A stretch of DNA of 64,000 bases. It comes from Sphingobacterium sp. B16(2022). Lineage in GTDB: Bacteria; Bacteroidota; Bacteroidia; Sphingobacteriales; Sphingobacteriaceae. Made by a program: the position numbers and the translations under genes. The first letter of the stretch is position 1. Each line of letters opens with the position of its first letter. The notes under the pieces are model-generated. The model did no database searches. It saw nothing but the letters and a program-made list of their open reading frames with translations, and was not told where the DNA came from. Below are positions 26,701-35,392 of the stretch, piece after piece. The stretch spans positions 62,001 through 126,000 of the forward strand of contig NZ_JAAUVN010000003.1 in assembly GCF_012030425.1 (NCBI RefSeq), in the 5' to 3' direction.

Positions 26701-29700
26701 TTAGAATTTAATATCCAAACCAAAAGTAACCGTCTTCAGTTTTGGGGATTCAAAATATACTGTACCATTTACAGGTACCTCAGGATCATAATTATTATAA
26801 GCTGCAAAAGTCAAAAGATTGACTCCTGAACAATATGCTCTGATATTACTCACTTTAAGACGACGTGCAATGTGTTGCGGAAGAGATACTCCGAAAGTCA
26901 AGTTTTTCAATCGGATATGATCTGTTGAATGAACACGACGTGTATTGGCTACACTGCTCATATCGTAAGTATTTCCAACCATAAACATTTCGATATCGAT
27001 ATCATCACCTGGCTTTTGCCATCTGCGTTCATAATATTGCGGAATATTATCATAACCCGTTTTTCCAGCAAGCTCTGTTTTACTCGCACCGCTATCGTAT
27101 GAATAACCACCCAGAGAATATGTCCATGTAAAGTTTAGATCAAAAATCTTATAACGAAGGGTATTAGTAAAACCACCGATCAACTTAGGATCGACACTTT
27201 TATAAAGAATTCTGTTTGCTTTGGTATAATCTTCTGTGATATCTCTTGAATCTAGATTAGCTGGATCATTGATGTAATATTGTGGCACACCAGTTTCCTT
27301 ACTTATCCCCGCAAATTCGATCAGATAATAGCTATACCATGGTTGGCCGACACGGTGAATCAATGTACCGTCCCTTAACTCAGAACTTCCATCAGCTAAT
27401 GATATAGTCTTATTTCTGTTCATTCCAAAATTTAGATTTGAAGTCCATTTAAATTCAGAATCTCTTAAAATATCTGCATTCAAATCAACTTCTATTCCTG
27501 AGTTACGAAGTGCTCCAATATTGGTTAGATAAGCAGAAAAACCTGTTGTATAGGACGTAGGCATATCGTTCAATAGATCTGACGACTGGCGTCTGTACCA
27601 TTCGAAGGTAGCTCCCAAACGATCAAAAAGACGAAGATCTAATCCAATATTTAGATTATTTTGTTTCTCCCATTGTAAAGCCGGGTTTCCAATCTGAGTT
27701 TCTCTTATACCAGGATTATTAAGATAAGGAAAACCAAAACCGGTCAAATCCATATAAGTATAATACGTATTGGGTAGAGTACCATTAGTACCATATGACA
27801 CCCGAATCTTACCGTCAGTTACAACGTCACCTATTGATTCCATAAAGTTTTCTTTTGAAAACTTCCATGCTCCTGATAAGGACCAAAATTTCCCCCAACG
27901 GCTATCACGATGAATACGAGAGCTACCATCCATACGAACGCTACCACCAAAGAAATATTTATCATCATAATTATAGTTTGCTCTGGAAAGGTAAGACAAC
28001 AAACGCCATTCTGAATTGGAACCAGAAAGATCTGTAATGACAGAACCATTTGAAAGAACAACTTTATCTACTGAAGGAAAATTATCTTTTGCACCATCAA
28101 TTCCATCTTTGCGAAATTTATTAACCTCATATCCGCCCAATATATCCAAATGATGCTTGTTAGCAAAAGTCTTATTATAAGTTAAACTATTCCGCCATAC
28201 GATCTGATTATAATCTGTAAAACTTGTAGTTAAAGAACCATTTGTTTTCTCACCGTCTGATGTACGTGGATCTGACCAAGAATTATATTTGGTATTGGTA
28301 TGGTCTAAACTAAAAGTTGTATTAAAGACTAAACCATTAAAGAACTTATAATTGGCAAATACGGTATTAAAAGAACGATCACCCTGTTCTCTTCGGTAAT
28401 TATACAAGGAAGTTGCTTTAGGATTACGCGGTCCATTAGAAAAGAAATCTGTGAAAAATGAACCATCTTCATTGTACACCGGCTCCGAAGCTGTAATCTT
28501 ATGACGAGTTGAATAGATCGGTGAAGTATAAGCTCCTCCTTCTGAATTCACATCTTGAGCAATGTTTGAGTATAGAATATTAGCTCCAAGTTCTATTTTA
28601 TCGCTCATTTTATATTTAACATTCAAACGGCCAGTTATACGCTCAAAACCAGATTGATAAGACAAACCTGTTTGATTGACATACCCCATCGATGTGTAGT
28701 AAGAGAGCTTACCATCACCTCCTGAAGCAGAAAGATCTGCATTTCTAAAAGGAGAATTTTGGCGAAACAATTCTTTCTTCCAATCTGTCCAACCACTCCA
28801 AGGTTTAGGTGCATACTTATCGATGTTCGCTTGTGCATATTCTTCTATTAAGTTATCATCGACCACCTTATCGATGTAACGAGCACGGTTTCGAAGTCCT
28901 TCCAAAAGCATCTCGCGTCGTTGGGGACCATCCATGACCTCACGGAAATCTGTTGCTTGACTTGAAAGACCATAAGCACCCTTAAATGAGAATACTGGCT
29001 TTCCAGCTTTTCCAGACTTTGTGGTAATCAAAATTACTCCACCAGCAGCACGTGATCCATAAAGTGAAGCTGCTGCGGCATCTTTAATTACTGTAATCTG
29101 CTCAATATCGGCATTACTCAAAGTAGACATGACATCCAATCCAGCATTATTTGAACTACTTGATGAAATATCATTAGACATTACCGGAACACCGTCGATG
29201 ACAAATAAAGGTTTGCTAGAAGCATTAATAGATCCCATTCCTCTAATACGGATATCAGTAGCACCACCTGGCTGACCGGAAAGTGAATTAACTTGCACCC
29301 CAGGCGCATTTCCCTGAAGCATTGTCGAAAAATCGACAGCAGGCACGTCGGACATGCGCTCAGTACGGATTGTTGAAGCAGATCCAGTATAATCTGATTT
29401 CTTAAACGTACCATACCCCGTTACAACAACCTCTTCTAAATTTGCTTGACTAAACTGCAGGCTCACATTTACGGTCTCAGAAACAACTTCTACTTCTTTT
29501 CTTTCATAACCTAAAAAGTTAAACTGTAAGATAGATCCTCGTGATGCCACAATCGAAAAATTGCCATTTTGGTCGGTTCCTACAGTATTTTTTGTTCCTT
29601 TAATCGAAACACTGACACCAGAAAGCACCTGTCCACTTTGGTCTGTTACTTGTCCATGTACCGATTTTTGTTCGCTTAAGATTGTGATTTTGGAATTCTT

Positions 29701-30048
29701 AATAGTTTGTTGGTTATCAAAATCAGGTTTACCCGATTTAACGACGATAGACTTTCCATCTTTAATATAAGTCAGTCCACGTGGAGTTAGCAACTCGGAA
29801 AGGGCACGGTCTAACGTTACATTATCAAAATCTACACTTACAGAAGGCGTATTGTTGATAATTTCCGATTTACAAAGAACTGTATATCCAGTCTGCTTTT
29901 TGATTTCACGGAATACGTCAACAATAGCACTATTCTTCTTCTTAATACGTACCGTTTGAGCAAAACTTCCTGCATGAAGCTGTCCCACGGTAAACAAAAG
30001 AAGCATAATAATCATTTTCATAATAATGAGGTATTTATACTTTTTCAT
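26701..30048 (-). CDS. SusC/RagA TonB-dependent transporter with STN signalling domain
   Basis: A 1115-residue outer-membrane channel. Domains in order: signal peptide (1-31); STN/secretin-N domain (about 40-105, ...IKKQTGYTVLCKSEI) that contacts the FecR anti-sigma factor; carboxypeptidase-like beta-sandwich (about 130-200, VHGQVTDQSGQVLSGVSVSI); the EEVVVTGYGT segment of SusC proteins (205-214); TonB plug; and a 22-strand barrel ending in the aromatic FGLDIKF. The STN domain means ligand loading can switch on the ECF sigma factor encoded just upstream. It pairs with the SusD gene nine bases downstream. Confidence 0.95.
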   Translation of the reverse strand: MKKYKYLIIMKMIIMLLLFTVGQLHAGSFAQTVRIKKKNSAIVDVFREIKKQTGYTVLCKSEIINNTPSVSVDFDNVTLDRALSELLTPRGLTYIKDGKSIVVKSGKPDFDNQQTIKNSKITILSEQKSVHGQVTDQSGQVLSGVSVSIKGTKNTVGTDQNGNFSIVASRGSILQFNFLGYERKEVEVVSETVNVSLQFSQANLEEVVVTGYGTFKKSDYTGSASTIRTERMSDVPAVDFSTMLQGNAPGVQVNSLSGQPGGATDIRIRGMGSINASSKPLFVIDGVPVMSNDISSSSSNNAGLDVMSTLSNADIEQITVIKDAAAASLYGSRAAGGVILITTKSGKAGKPVFSFKGAYGLSSQATDFREVMDGPQRREMLLEGLRNRARYIDKVVDDNLIEEYAQANIDKYAPKPWSGWTDWKKELFRQNSPFRNADLSASGGDGKLSYYTSMGYVNQTGLSYQSGFERITGRLNVKYKMSDKIELGANILYSNIAQDVNSEGGAYTSPIYSTRHKITASEPVYNEDGSFFTDFFSNGPRNPKATSLYNYRREQGDRSFNTVFANYKFFNGLVFNTTFSLDHTNTKYNSWSDPRTSDGEKTNGSLTTSFTDYNQIVWRNSLTYNKTFANKHHLDILGGYEVNKFRKDGIDGAKDNFPSVDKVVLSNGSVITDLSGSNSEWRLLSYLSRANYNYDDKYFFGGSVRMDGSSRIHRDSRWGKFWSLSGAWKFSKENFMESIGDVVTDGKIRVSYGTNGTLPNTYYTYMDLTGFGFPYLNNPGIRETQIGNPALQWEKQNNLNIGLDLRLFDRLGATFEWYRRQSSDLLNDMPTSYTTGFSAYLTNIGALRNSGIEVDLNADILRDSEFKWTSNLNFGMNRNKTISLADGSSELRDGTLIHRVGQPWYSYYLIEFAGISKETGVPQYYINDPANLDSRDITEDYTKANRILYKSVDPKLIGGFTNTLRYKIFDLNFTWTYSLGGYSYDSGASKTELAGKTGYDNIPQYYERRWQKPGDDIDIEMFMVGNTYDMSSVANTRRVHSTDHIRLKNLTFGVSLPQHIARRLKVSNIRAYCSGVNLLTFAAYNNYDPEVPVNGTVYFESPKLKTVTFGLDIKF

Positions 30049-30114
30049 TACATTTGGTTGGTTTTGTTAGTTTAATAAATAGTTAGCAAGTATTTTTTAA
30101 TTTTCGAACCAATT

Positions 30115-30140
30115 GCTGGGGAAGTACCACCTTCCTCAGC
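30115..30140 (-). promoter_or_regulatory. Hairpin in the fecR-susC gap
   Basis: In the 131-bp gap ahead of susC, GCTGGGGAAG (30115-30124) and CTTCCTCAGC (30131-30140) form a ten-pair stem with one G-T pair and a six-base loop. On the transcribed minus strand it is not followed by a T run, so a complete terminator is not supported. A leader structure, processing site or weak attenuator that sets the ratio of regulator to transporter is possible. Confidence 0.45.
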
Positions 30141-30179
30141 TACTTAAGATTACGAAATATTAGATTCTGAGTGTAATCA

Positions 30180-31367
30180 TTATTTCATAAGCTTTACCCT
30201 CCTCCCTTCGATTTGAATTTTAATTTTATCGTCAGTCATTTTTATAATTTTTAACACTTTATCAAAAGTATCAAGTCGGGAAACGGATCCCCATAGCGTA
30301 ATTTTTGAAAGACTAGGGTCTATATCGATATCTATATCATACCATCTTGCGACCTGTGTCAGCACTGTACCTAGAGGTTCATTATTAAACATAAACTCAT
30401 CATTTGTCCAAGAGATACTTTCATCTATAGAGACTTGTTGCACACGAAGGTTTTCTCCATTGACCACTGCCTGTTCGCCTGGTGCAAGTACTTTCTCTTC
30501 TCCAGTGGGAACAGAAACTTTAACTTTACCTTCTTTTAAAGAAACTTTGGATTCTTTCTCATTTGGATAAGAATAGACATTGAAATGAGTTCCTAACACT
30601 TCTATTTTTTCCTTTGCAGTAATAACAATAAATGGTCTACCTTGCGATTTCGCTACTTCAAAGAAGGCTTCACCGTCTAATTCCACTAAACGTTGCTGTT
30701 CTGTAAATTTATCTGGGTATTTTAGACTTGTAGATGCATTTAGCCATACTTTTGTACCATCCGACAACTGAATCTCATATTGCCCTCCCCGCGGAGTTGA
30801 TAAGGTCATCATCTGTCTTTTATCCGTCGAGCTACCTAAGGCTACGGAACCATCATTATAGGTGATACTACTGCCTATAACGATTCCATTATGGCTTTGA
30901 TCTAATCCTAAACTGCTCCCGTCAGAAAAATGAAGTGTTGCTTTGTTTCCACCAGGGTGCAGGTTTTCTGCTAATTTTGTAACATCAATATTGTTATTGT
31001 GATCTTTACTTTTGATGGTCCAAATACCAAATATTGCTAATCCAATGATACAAGCAGCAACTGTATACCATAGTGGTAACTTTTTATAACTTGTCGTTTT
31101 CTTTAAAGATGGTTTCTCAATTTTTGTCATGATATTAGAGAGTACTCGAGATTCTCTTTTTTCGATATCTTTGACGTGCACACTATAATATTCTAGTTCT
31201 TGACGCAAATGATCAGCATTTTCCAACTTTTCTACCATGATTCGTAAATCTGGATATTGTTGAAAAAGCATCCGAAGCTCTCTATCTGTAGTTGGATGAA
31301 TATTCCCTTTCAAATATTCTTGTAATAGGATTAAGGTGTTGTCTATATGATGCTTCGTGTGTGCCAT
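30180..31367 (-). CDS. FecR family anti-sigma factor
   Basis: A 395-residue inner-membrane regulator. The N-terminal cytoplasmic part (1-97) would hold the sigma factor. One membrane helix (about 98-117, LWYTVAACIIGLAIFGIW) follows, then a periplasmic FecR domain (about 190-290, TPRGGQYEIQLSDGTKVWLN, VELDGEAFFEVA, VLGTHFNVYSY). The C-terminal DUF4974 domain (FNNEPLGTVLTQVARWYDI) is the one typical of Bacteroidota and interacts with the STN domain of SusC. It sits between the sigma gene and susC on the same strand, the standard arrangement for trans-envelope signalling. Confidence 0.94.
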   Translation of the reverse strand: MAHTKHHIDNTLILLQEYLKGNIHPTTDRELRMLFQQYPDLRIMVEKLENADHLRQELEYYSVHVKDIEKRESRVLSNIMTKIEKPSLKKTTSYKKLPLWYTVAACIIGLAIFGIWTIKSKDHNNNIDVTKLAENLHPGGNKATLHFSDGSSLGLDQSHNGIVIGSSITYNDGSVALGSSTDKRQMMTLSTPRGGQYEIQLSDGTKVWLNASTSLKYPDKFTEQQRLVELDGEAFFEVAKSQGRPFIVITAKEKIEVLGTHFNVYSYPNEKESKVSLKEGKVKVSVPTGEEKVLAPGEQAVVNGENLRVQQVSIDESISWTNDEFMFNNEPLGTVLTQVARWYDIDIDIDPSLSKITLWGSVSRLDTFDKVLKIIKMTDDKIKIQIEGRRVKLMK

Positions 31368-31467
31368 TATTCATTTTGATAATAGAAACACGAGTTACTT
31401 AACAATCTTACAGCATATTTGAGAAAAAAACCTAAATATCTAATAATGAGTTAAATAAAATATATAT

Positions 31468-32049
31468 TTACTTTTGGCCAACAAAAGATAAAAAAGCAAA
31501 AAGTGCTAATGTATTTTTTGTCTTTAACAGGTGTCTAATTGTGTTAATTGCCCGAGAACGGTTAGTGTATACGGCGGAAGGACTCATTGCCAGTTCTTCT
31601 GCAATTTCCTCAACGGTCTTATCTTCTAGGAAGGTTAAATTAAAAACTTCTTTTTGTTTTTCAGGTAATTTTTCTACTTCTGTAAAAATAGCATGAACAA
31701 GTTCGGCATGTATCAAATTCGAAAAGGCATCCTTGTCATCAACTAAAAGATCTTCATAGTCTGATAAAGATTCATGAATACCTTTGGAACGTTTTGCCCG
31801 AATCGTGTTAAGACTTGCATTTTTAGCTGAAATATAAACAAATGCCCGAAGGTTTTCCATAGTGGGGAAATTCATCCGACGATCCCACACCTTAACAAAT
31901 ACATCAGCTACGATCTCTTCCGCAATATCTGCTTCTTTAATATACTTCAGTATAAAAAAGAATAATTGCTTATAAAATCGATGATAGATGATAACAAATC
32001 CCGTTTGATCGTCTCCTTTCAAACTGTCTATCAATTGTGAATCTGTCAT
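31468..32049 (-). CDS. ECF-type RNA polymerase sigma factor
   Basis: A 193-residue sigma factor of the Bacteroides expansion type. Region 2 (about 10-80) contains FVIIYHRFYKQLF and EEIVADVFVKVWDRR. Region 4 (about 128-178) contains LPEKQKEVFNLTFLEDKTVEEIAEELAMSPSAVYT-type helix-turn-helix residues. No extra C-terminal domain. It lies 100 bp upstream of the fecR gene on the same strand and should direct transcription of the susC operon when SusC is loaded. A fecR/susC-type target promoter cannot be recognised by eye. Confidence 0.94.
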   Translation of the reverse strand: MTDSQLIDSLKGDDQTGFVIIYHRFYKQLFFFILKYIKEADIAEEIVADVFVKVWDRRMNFPTMENLRAFVYISAKNASLNTIRAKRSKGIHESLSDYEDLLVDDKDAFSNLIHAELVHAIFTEVEKLPEKQKEVFNLTFLEDKTVEEIAEELAMSPSAVYTNRSRAINTIRHLLKTKNTLALFAFLSFVGQK

Positions 32050-32417
32050 AAGGCAGTGTGAAATTAGACTATTTTTTCAAAAAAACGAAAAGGCATCTAT
32101 TTAAAGTGATACATAGGTTAGAGTCACTATTTTGGACTAAAATAGAAAAGACTTTTTAGAATAACAAGTTGTTAACAATTATTTAAAATACCGGCATCAT
32201 ACCGTTAACCGTGCAGAGGCATTATACTACCAATAAGATGTACAAACCTTTTAACCATTAAATCAATAATAAAATTGCAAGCTGTTCGAGGTCTACCAAC
32301 AATTAGACAAATCATATTCAAAATCAAACTAGTATAAATTGAAAATTTTGAATTTTAAGTTCCGTTCACTATATATTAAATGATATATAAATAAAAAAAA
32401 CTAAATTAGTATCCACA
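32050..32417. other. Intergenic region between sigma factor and symporter
   Basis: A 368-bp A+T-rich gap between divergent genes. It must contain the promoters of the sigma-factor operon and of the symporter, but I find no exact TAnnTTTG box at a usual distance on either side and no strong inverted repeat or small reading frame. Confidence 0.5.
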
Positions 32418-33668
32418 ATGACATACACAACCAATATATTTCTCCAAAATTATGGAAGCATCATCCTACTTATTGTAGGTATCCTTGCAGGGAGTATCTT
32501 AGGAATATATTTACCTACTATAGTTCCATATATCAAGCCTATAGGTGATATTTTCCTGAACTTGTTATTTGTTGCTGTCATTCCGCTAGTTTTCTTTGCT
32601 ATCTCATCATCTGTAGCTAATATTGAAGGAACAAACCAACTCGGCAAGATCATCGGGGCAATGACCGGCGTCTTTTTAATGGGTGTACTCATTTCTGCCT
32701 GTGCTACGATTGCCGTCCTTTATTTCTTTCCTCTTGACGCTCCCATAGTACCAAATGGTTCAGAACTTCTGGACAATAATCCTGATGACACCTGGAGTGA
32801 TAAGATGGTTCGCTTTTTAACCGTTTCAGAGTTTGGTAAACTACTATCACGAGAGAATATGCTTGCTCTTGTAATTTTCTCATTTTTAGTGGGTATAGCT
32901 ACGCGAAAATCAAGTGCTGTTGCACAGCCATTCCTATCTTTCTTAAATGCTGGAAATGAAGTGATGAAAAATTTGTTGATCTTGATCATGAAAATTTCAC
33001 CGATCGGTTTAGGTGCTTATTTTGCTTATCAAGTCAGTAGTTTAGGACCACAGCTTTTTGGTTTCTATGCCAAACCTTTAGGGCTTTATTATTTATTTGG
33101 AACCTGTTATTTTTTTGTGGGTTTCACTGTCTTTGCATTTATTGCGAATGGCAAATATGGAATTACCTCTTATTGGAAAAATAATATTATTCCCACGCTG
33201 ACTGCATTAGGTTCTTGCAGTAGTTTGGCAACAATGCCTGCTAACTTACTGGCTGCAAAAAACATTGGAGTTCCAGATACTATCGCTAATGTGGTCATTC
33301 CTTTGGGAACAACGCTACATAAACAAGGATCCAGTATATCTTCTATTTTTAAAATATACGTTGCATTTTTGTTAATAGGAAAAGATTTTTTTGATCCGAT
33401 GACGCTCGTTATGTCACTCGGAATTACTGTTCTAGTTAGTGTGGTAGCAGGCGGAATTCCTAATGGCGGATATATTGGAGAAATGTTAATGATCTCTGTG
33501 CTGGACCTTCCAATAGAAGCCGTTCCAGCCGTAATGATTATCGGAACGCTCGTTGATCCATTAGCGACCATATTAAATTCTACCGGAGACACTGTAGCAA
33601 GTATGCTCGTGACAAAATTTACCGGAAATAAATATCAGGTTGTTACAGCGGAGGTTTTAAAATCGTAA
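32418..33668 (+). CDS. Dicarboxylate/amino acid:cation symporter
   Basis: A 416-residue secondary transporter of the DAACS (GltP/DctA/GltPh) family. Seen: the multi-helix N-terminal part, VIPLVFFAISSSV, then the HP1 serine-rich region (SCSSLATMPANLLAAKN), TM7 and HP2-type residues (PLGTTLHKQGSSISSIFK) and a TM8 segment (VDPLATILNSTGDTVASML) carrying the substrate-binding Asp and Asn. It probably takes up glutamate, aspartate or C4-dicarboxylates with Na+ or H+ across the inner membrane. Its 3' end overlaps the convergent LpxR-like gene by 12 bp. Confidence 0.93.
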   Translation: MTYTTNIFLQNYGSIILLIVGILAGSILGIYLPTIVPYIKPIGDIFLNLLFVAVIPLVFFAISSSVANIEGTNQLGKIIGAMTGVFLMGVLISACATIAVLYFFPLDAPIVPNGSELLDNNPDDTWSDKMVRFLTVSEFGKLLSRENMLALVIFSFLVGIATRKSSAVAQPFLSFLNAGNEVMKNLLILIMKISPIGLGAYFAYQVSSLGPQLFGFYAKPLGLYYLFGTCYFFVGFTVFAFIANGKYGITSYWKNNIIPTLTALGSCSSLATMPANLLAAKNIGVPDTIANVVIPLGTTLHKQGSSISSIFKIYVAFLLIGKDFFDPMTLVMSLGITVLVSVVAGGIPNGGYIGEMLMISVLDLPIEAVPAVMIIGTLVDPLATILNSTGDTVASMLVTKFTGNKYQVVTAEVLKS

Positions 33669-34604
33669 TCCATAAAACAAGGATCCATATTGATGCGTAC
33701 CATAAAGCATTTCTTTCGCTTCTCGTGATTGAAAGACATAGGATAATCCTAGGGTTGATCGACCACTTGCCAGCATAAATCCAACTTTATGGCTAGGCAT
33801 GAATTTCTCAATCGTATATTGATCTCTGAATGTTTTATCATGTCCAATCCCGCCTTGAATAGTGGAATTATAGCCGTGATAATATAAGGATGGTATATAA
33901 TAGAAAAATAATTCTCGATCGGTCTCCGTACTCTGAACATGTCCCTTAGTAAATGCAGAATGATAAAATGACCGTAAGCGCCCCCATCTGATAGGCAAAC
34001 CAATATTTGCATTTACATGGTTCATTCCTAATGTTCCTGAACTTACACCCGAAATTTCGAAACTTCTGCCAGATGATCTATAGAACAGCCTTTGATACTT
34101 TAATCCTAGATCAACACCAAATGCATTTGGGATCTGCCCTTCCCAGCCAGATACTTCATAAATATTGAATACCTGATGGATAATTTTTTGCACCTCCTTT
34201 CCTTTTGCAAGTGGTCCAACCTGCCCGAATTCAACTTTTAAACTTAATACCTGTTCCTGTCTATAATACTGATTCAATTCACCCGATAGGTATAGATAGG
34301 CTGCAAACGGTCTATCCCATTGTGATGATCTATTATTATACAAATTAACCCCGTTGTACATCTTTTGTCCAAGCTCAATATCCAACACACGATTTTTAAC
34401 TTTCGAAGTATCTGATTTTAAACCTAATCTATAGTTTATATTGATTCCATTTGTATAATAACGGTCCTGAGATGTTAATAAATAAACGTCATTATCATTT
34501 TGGAGAGCAATTTCACTTTTTAAAATTTTGCTTTGCGATAAAGCAAGTTGTAAAGGCAATATCCCTACGAGCAAACACACAATACGCAACACGATTATTT
34601 TCAT
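33657..34604 (-). CDS. LpxR-like lipid A deacylase family protein
   Basis: A 315-residue predicted outer-membrane beta-barrel with an N-terminal signal peptide ending near LALSQS. The family pattern is clear: EIALQNDNDVYLL and SQDRYYTNGININY, the N-D and TDRYYTNG signature of LpxR, the calcium-dependent enzyme that removes the 3'-acyloxyacyl chain of lipid A. Later GIGHDKTFRDQYTI and the terminal YGLRF barrel end fit. The frame begins with TTG at 34613; ATG 34604 (MKIIVLR) is preferred. Remodelling of lipid A is likely; activity on this organism's lipid A is unproven. Confidence 0.85.
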   Translation of the reverse strand: MKIIVLRIVCLLVGILPLQLALSQSKILKSEIALQNDNDVYLLTSQDRYYTNGININYRLGLKSDTSKVKNRVLDIELGQKMYNGVNLYNNRSSQWDRPFAAYLYLSGELNQYYRQEQVLSLKVEFGQVGPLAKGKEVQKIIHQVFNIYEVSGWEGQIPNAFGVDLGLKYQRLFYRSSGRSFEISGVSSGTLGMNHVNANIGLPIRWGRLRSFYHSAFTKGHVQSTETDRELFFYYIPSLYYHGYNSTIQGGIGHDKTFRDQYTIEKFMPSHKVGFMLASGRSTLGLSYVFQSREAKEMLYGTHQYGSLFYGLRF

Positions 34605-34780
34605 TCGATCCAAATGATTGTAAAAATTAAGATATAAACTAAATTAAAGATATTTAATAAGATTAAATGTATGTTGTATAGAATGATTTAAACCTATTTT
34701 CAACGCATTATAAATTTATTTAGAAAGGTTATAAATAAACGATCCCGGTTGCAAATTTAGTTACTTCGCCAATCTATTCG

Positions 34781-34788
34781 TAATTTTG
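34781..34788 (+). promoter_or_regulatory. -7 box of the ccmE operon
   Basis: TAATTTTG matches TAnnTTTG. It is 174 bp upstream of ccmE; no exact TTG is found at the -33 position. If used, transcription begins near 34793 and gives a leader of about 170 nt, which contains the repeated GAGC/GCTC elements. Confidence 0.45.
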
Positions 34789-34826
34789 TATTCGATAAAG
34801 TGTTAATTTTTTTTAAAAATGAAACC

Positions 34827-34945
34827 ATCATGAGCTTAAATCAGCTCATTAATAAAATGAATAACTGCTCATGATAGCTTCATGGCCTTTAAAACCGAGT
34901 GTTAGCGAGCTCAATAATACAAATAGAAAGCTGACGCTCATTTAT
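34827..34945 (+). promoter_or_regulatory. Structured leader before ccmE with competing hairpins
   Basis: ATCATGAGC (34827-34835) pairs perfectly with GCTCATGAT (34867-34875). In between, an internal GCTCATT (near 34843) can pair with the same GAGC. Further down, a GCGAGCTC element and GACGCTCA near the gene repeat the same complementary pieces. The set of GAGC/GCTC blocks allows mutually exclusive stems. No known riboswitch class is recognised. Position in the 357-bp gap ahead of ccmE suggests a leader or attenuator role; that is inference. Confidence 0.4.
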
Positions 34946-34961
34946 TAAACAAATTATTCTA

Positions 34962-35372
34962 ATGAAAAAAAGTTCCATTATTCTAATCGCCCTTATTGCT
35001 GTTGCAATTGCGATGATTCTTGTAATTTACACAGATTCTAGCACCTATTCAACTTTTACAGAAGCGAAAGAGAAAAAAACAGAACTCTATGTTGTAGGCG
35101 TACTTAATAAGGAAAAAGCATTGCATTATGATCCAAAAACTAATGCAAATCACTTTTCATTTTACATGTATGACAATGATAGTACAGAATGTCAAATTGT
35201 ATTCAATGGTTCAAAACCTCAGGATATCGAACGATCTGAACAAATTGTATTAACAGGTAAAATGGATGGTAATGTATTTCATGCGTCAAAAATATTGATG
35301 AAATGTCCTTCGAAATATAACCAAGATAAAGTCGAGGTTACAGAAACTAACGCTACAGCATTTAATAACTAA
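34962..35372 (+). CDS. ccmE: Cytochrome c maturation haem chaperone CcmE (CxxxY variant)
   Basis: A 136-residue protein with an N-terminal membrane anchor (about 5-23) and a periplasmic OB-fold (LYVVGVLNKEKALHYDP, FSFYMYDN, IVLTGKMDGNVFHASKILMKCPSKY). In most bacteria haem is bound covalently to the histidine of an HxxxY motif; here the position reads CPSKY (Cys115, Tyr119), the CxxxY form known from some anaerobes and archaea. It is followed 20 bp downstream by the ccmF-like gene, so the pair forms a haem-delivery operon. Family identification is secure from fold pattern and context. Confidence 0.88.
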   Translation: MKKSSIILIALIAVAIAMILVIYTDSSTYSTFTEAKEKKTELYVVGVLNKEKALHYDPKTNANHFSFYMYDNDSTECQIVFNGSKPQDIERSEQIVLTGKMDGNVFHASKILMKCPSKYNQDKVEVTETNATAFNN

Positions 35373-35392
35373 TATTCATAATCACCAAATAA

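Noticed and set aside
33170..33592. 140-codon minus-strand frame inside the symporter gene
   Set aside because: Antisense shadow of a conserved membrane protein; product has no recognisable features.
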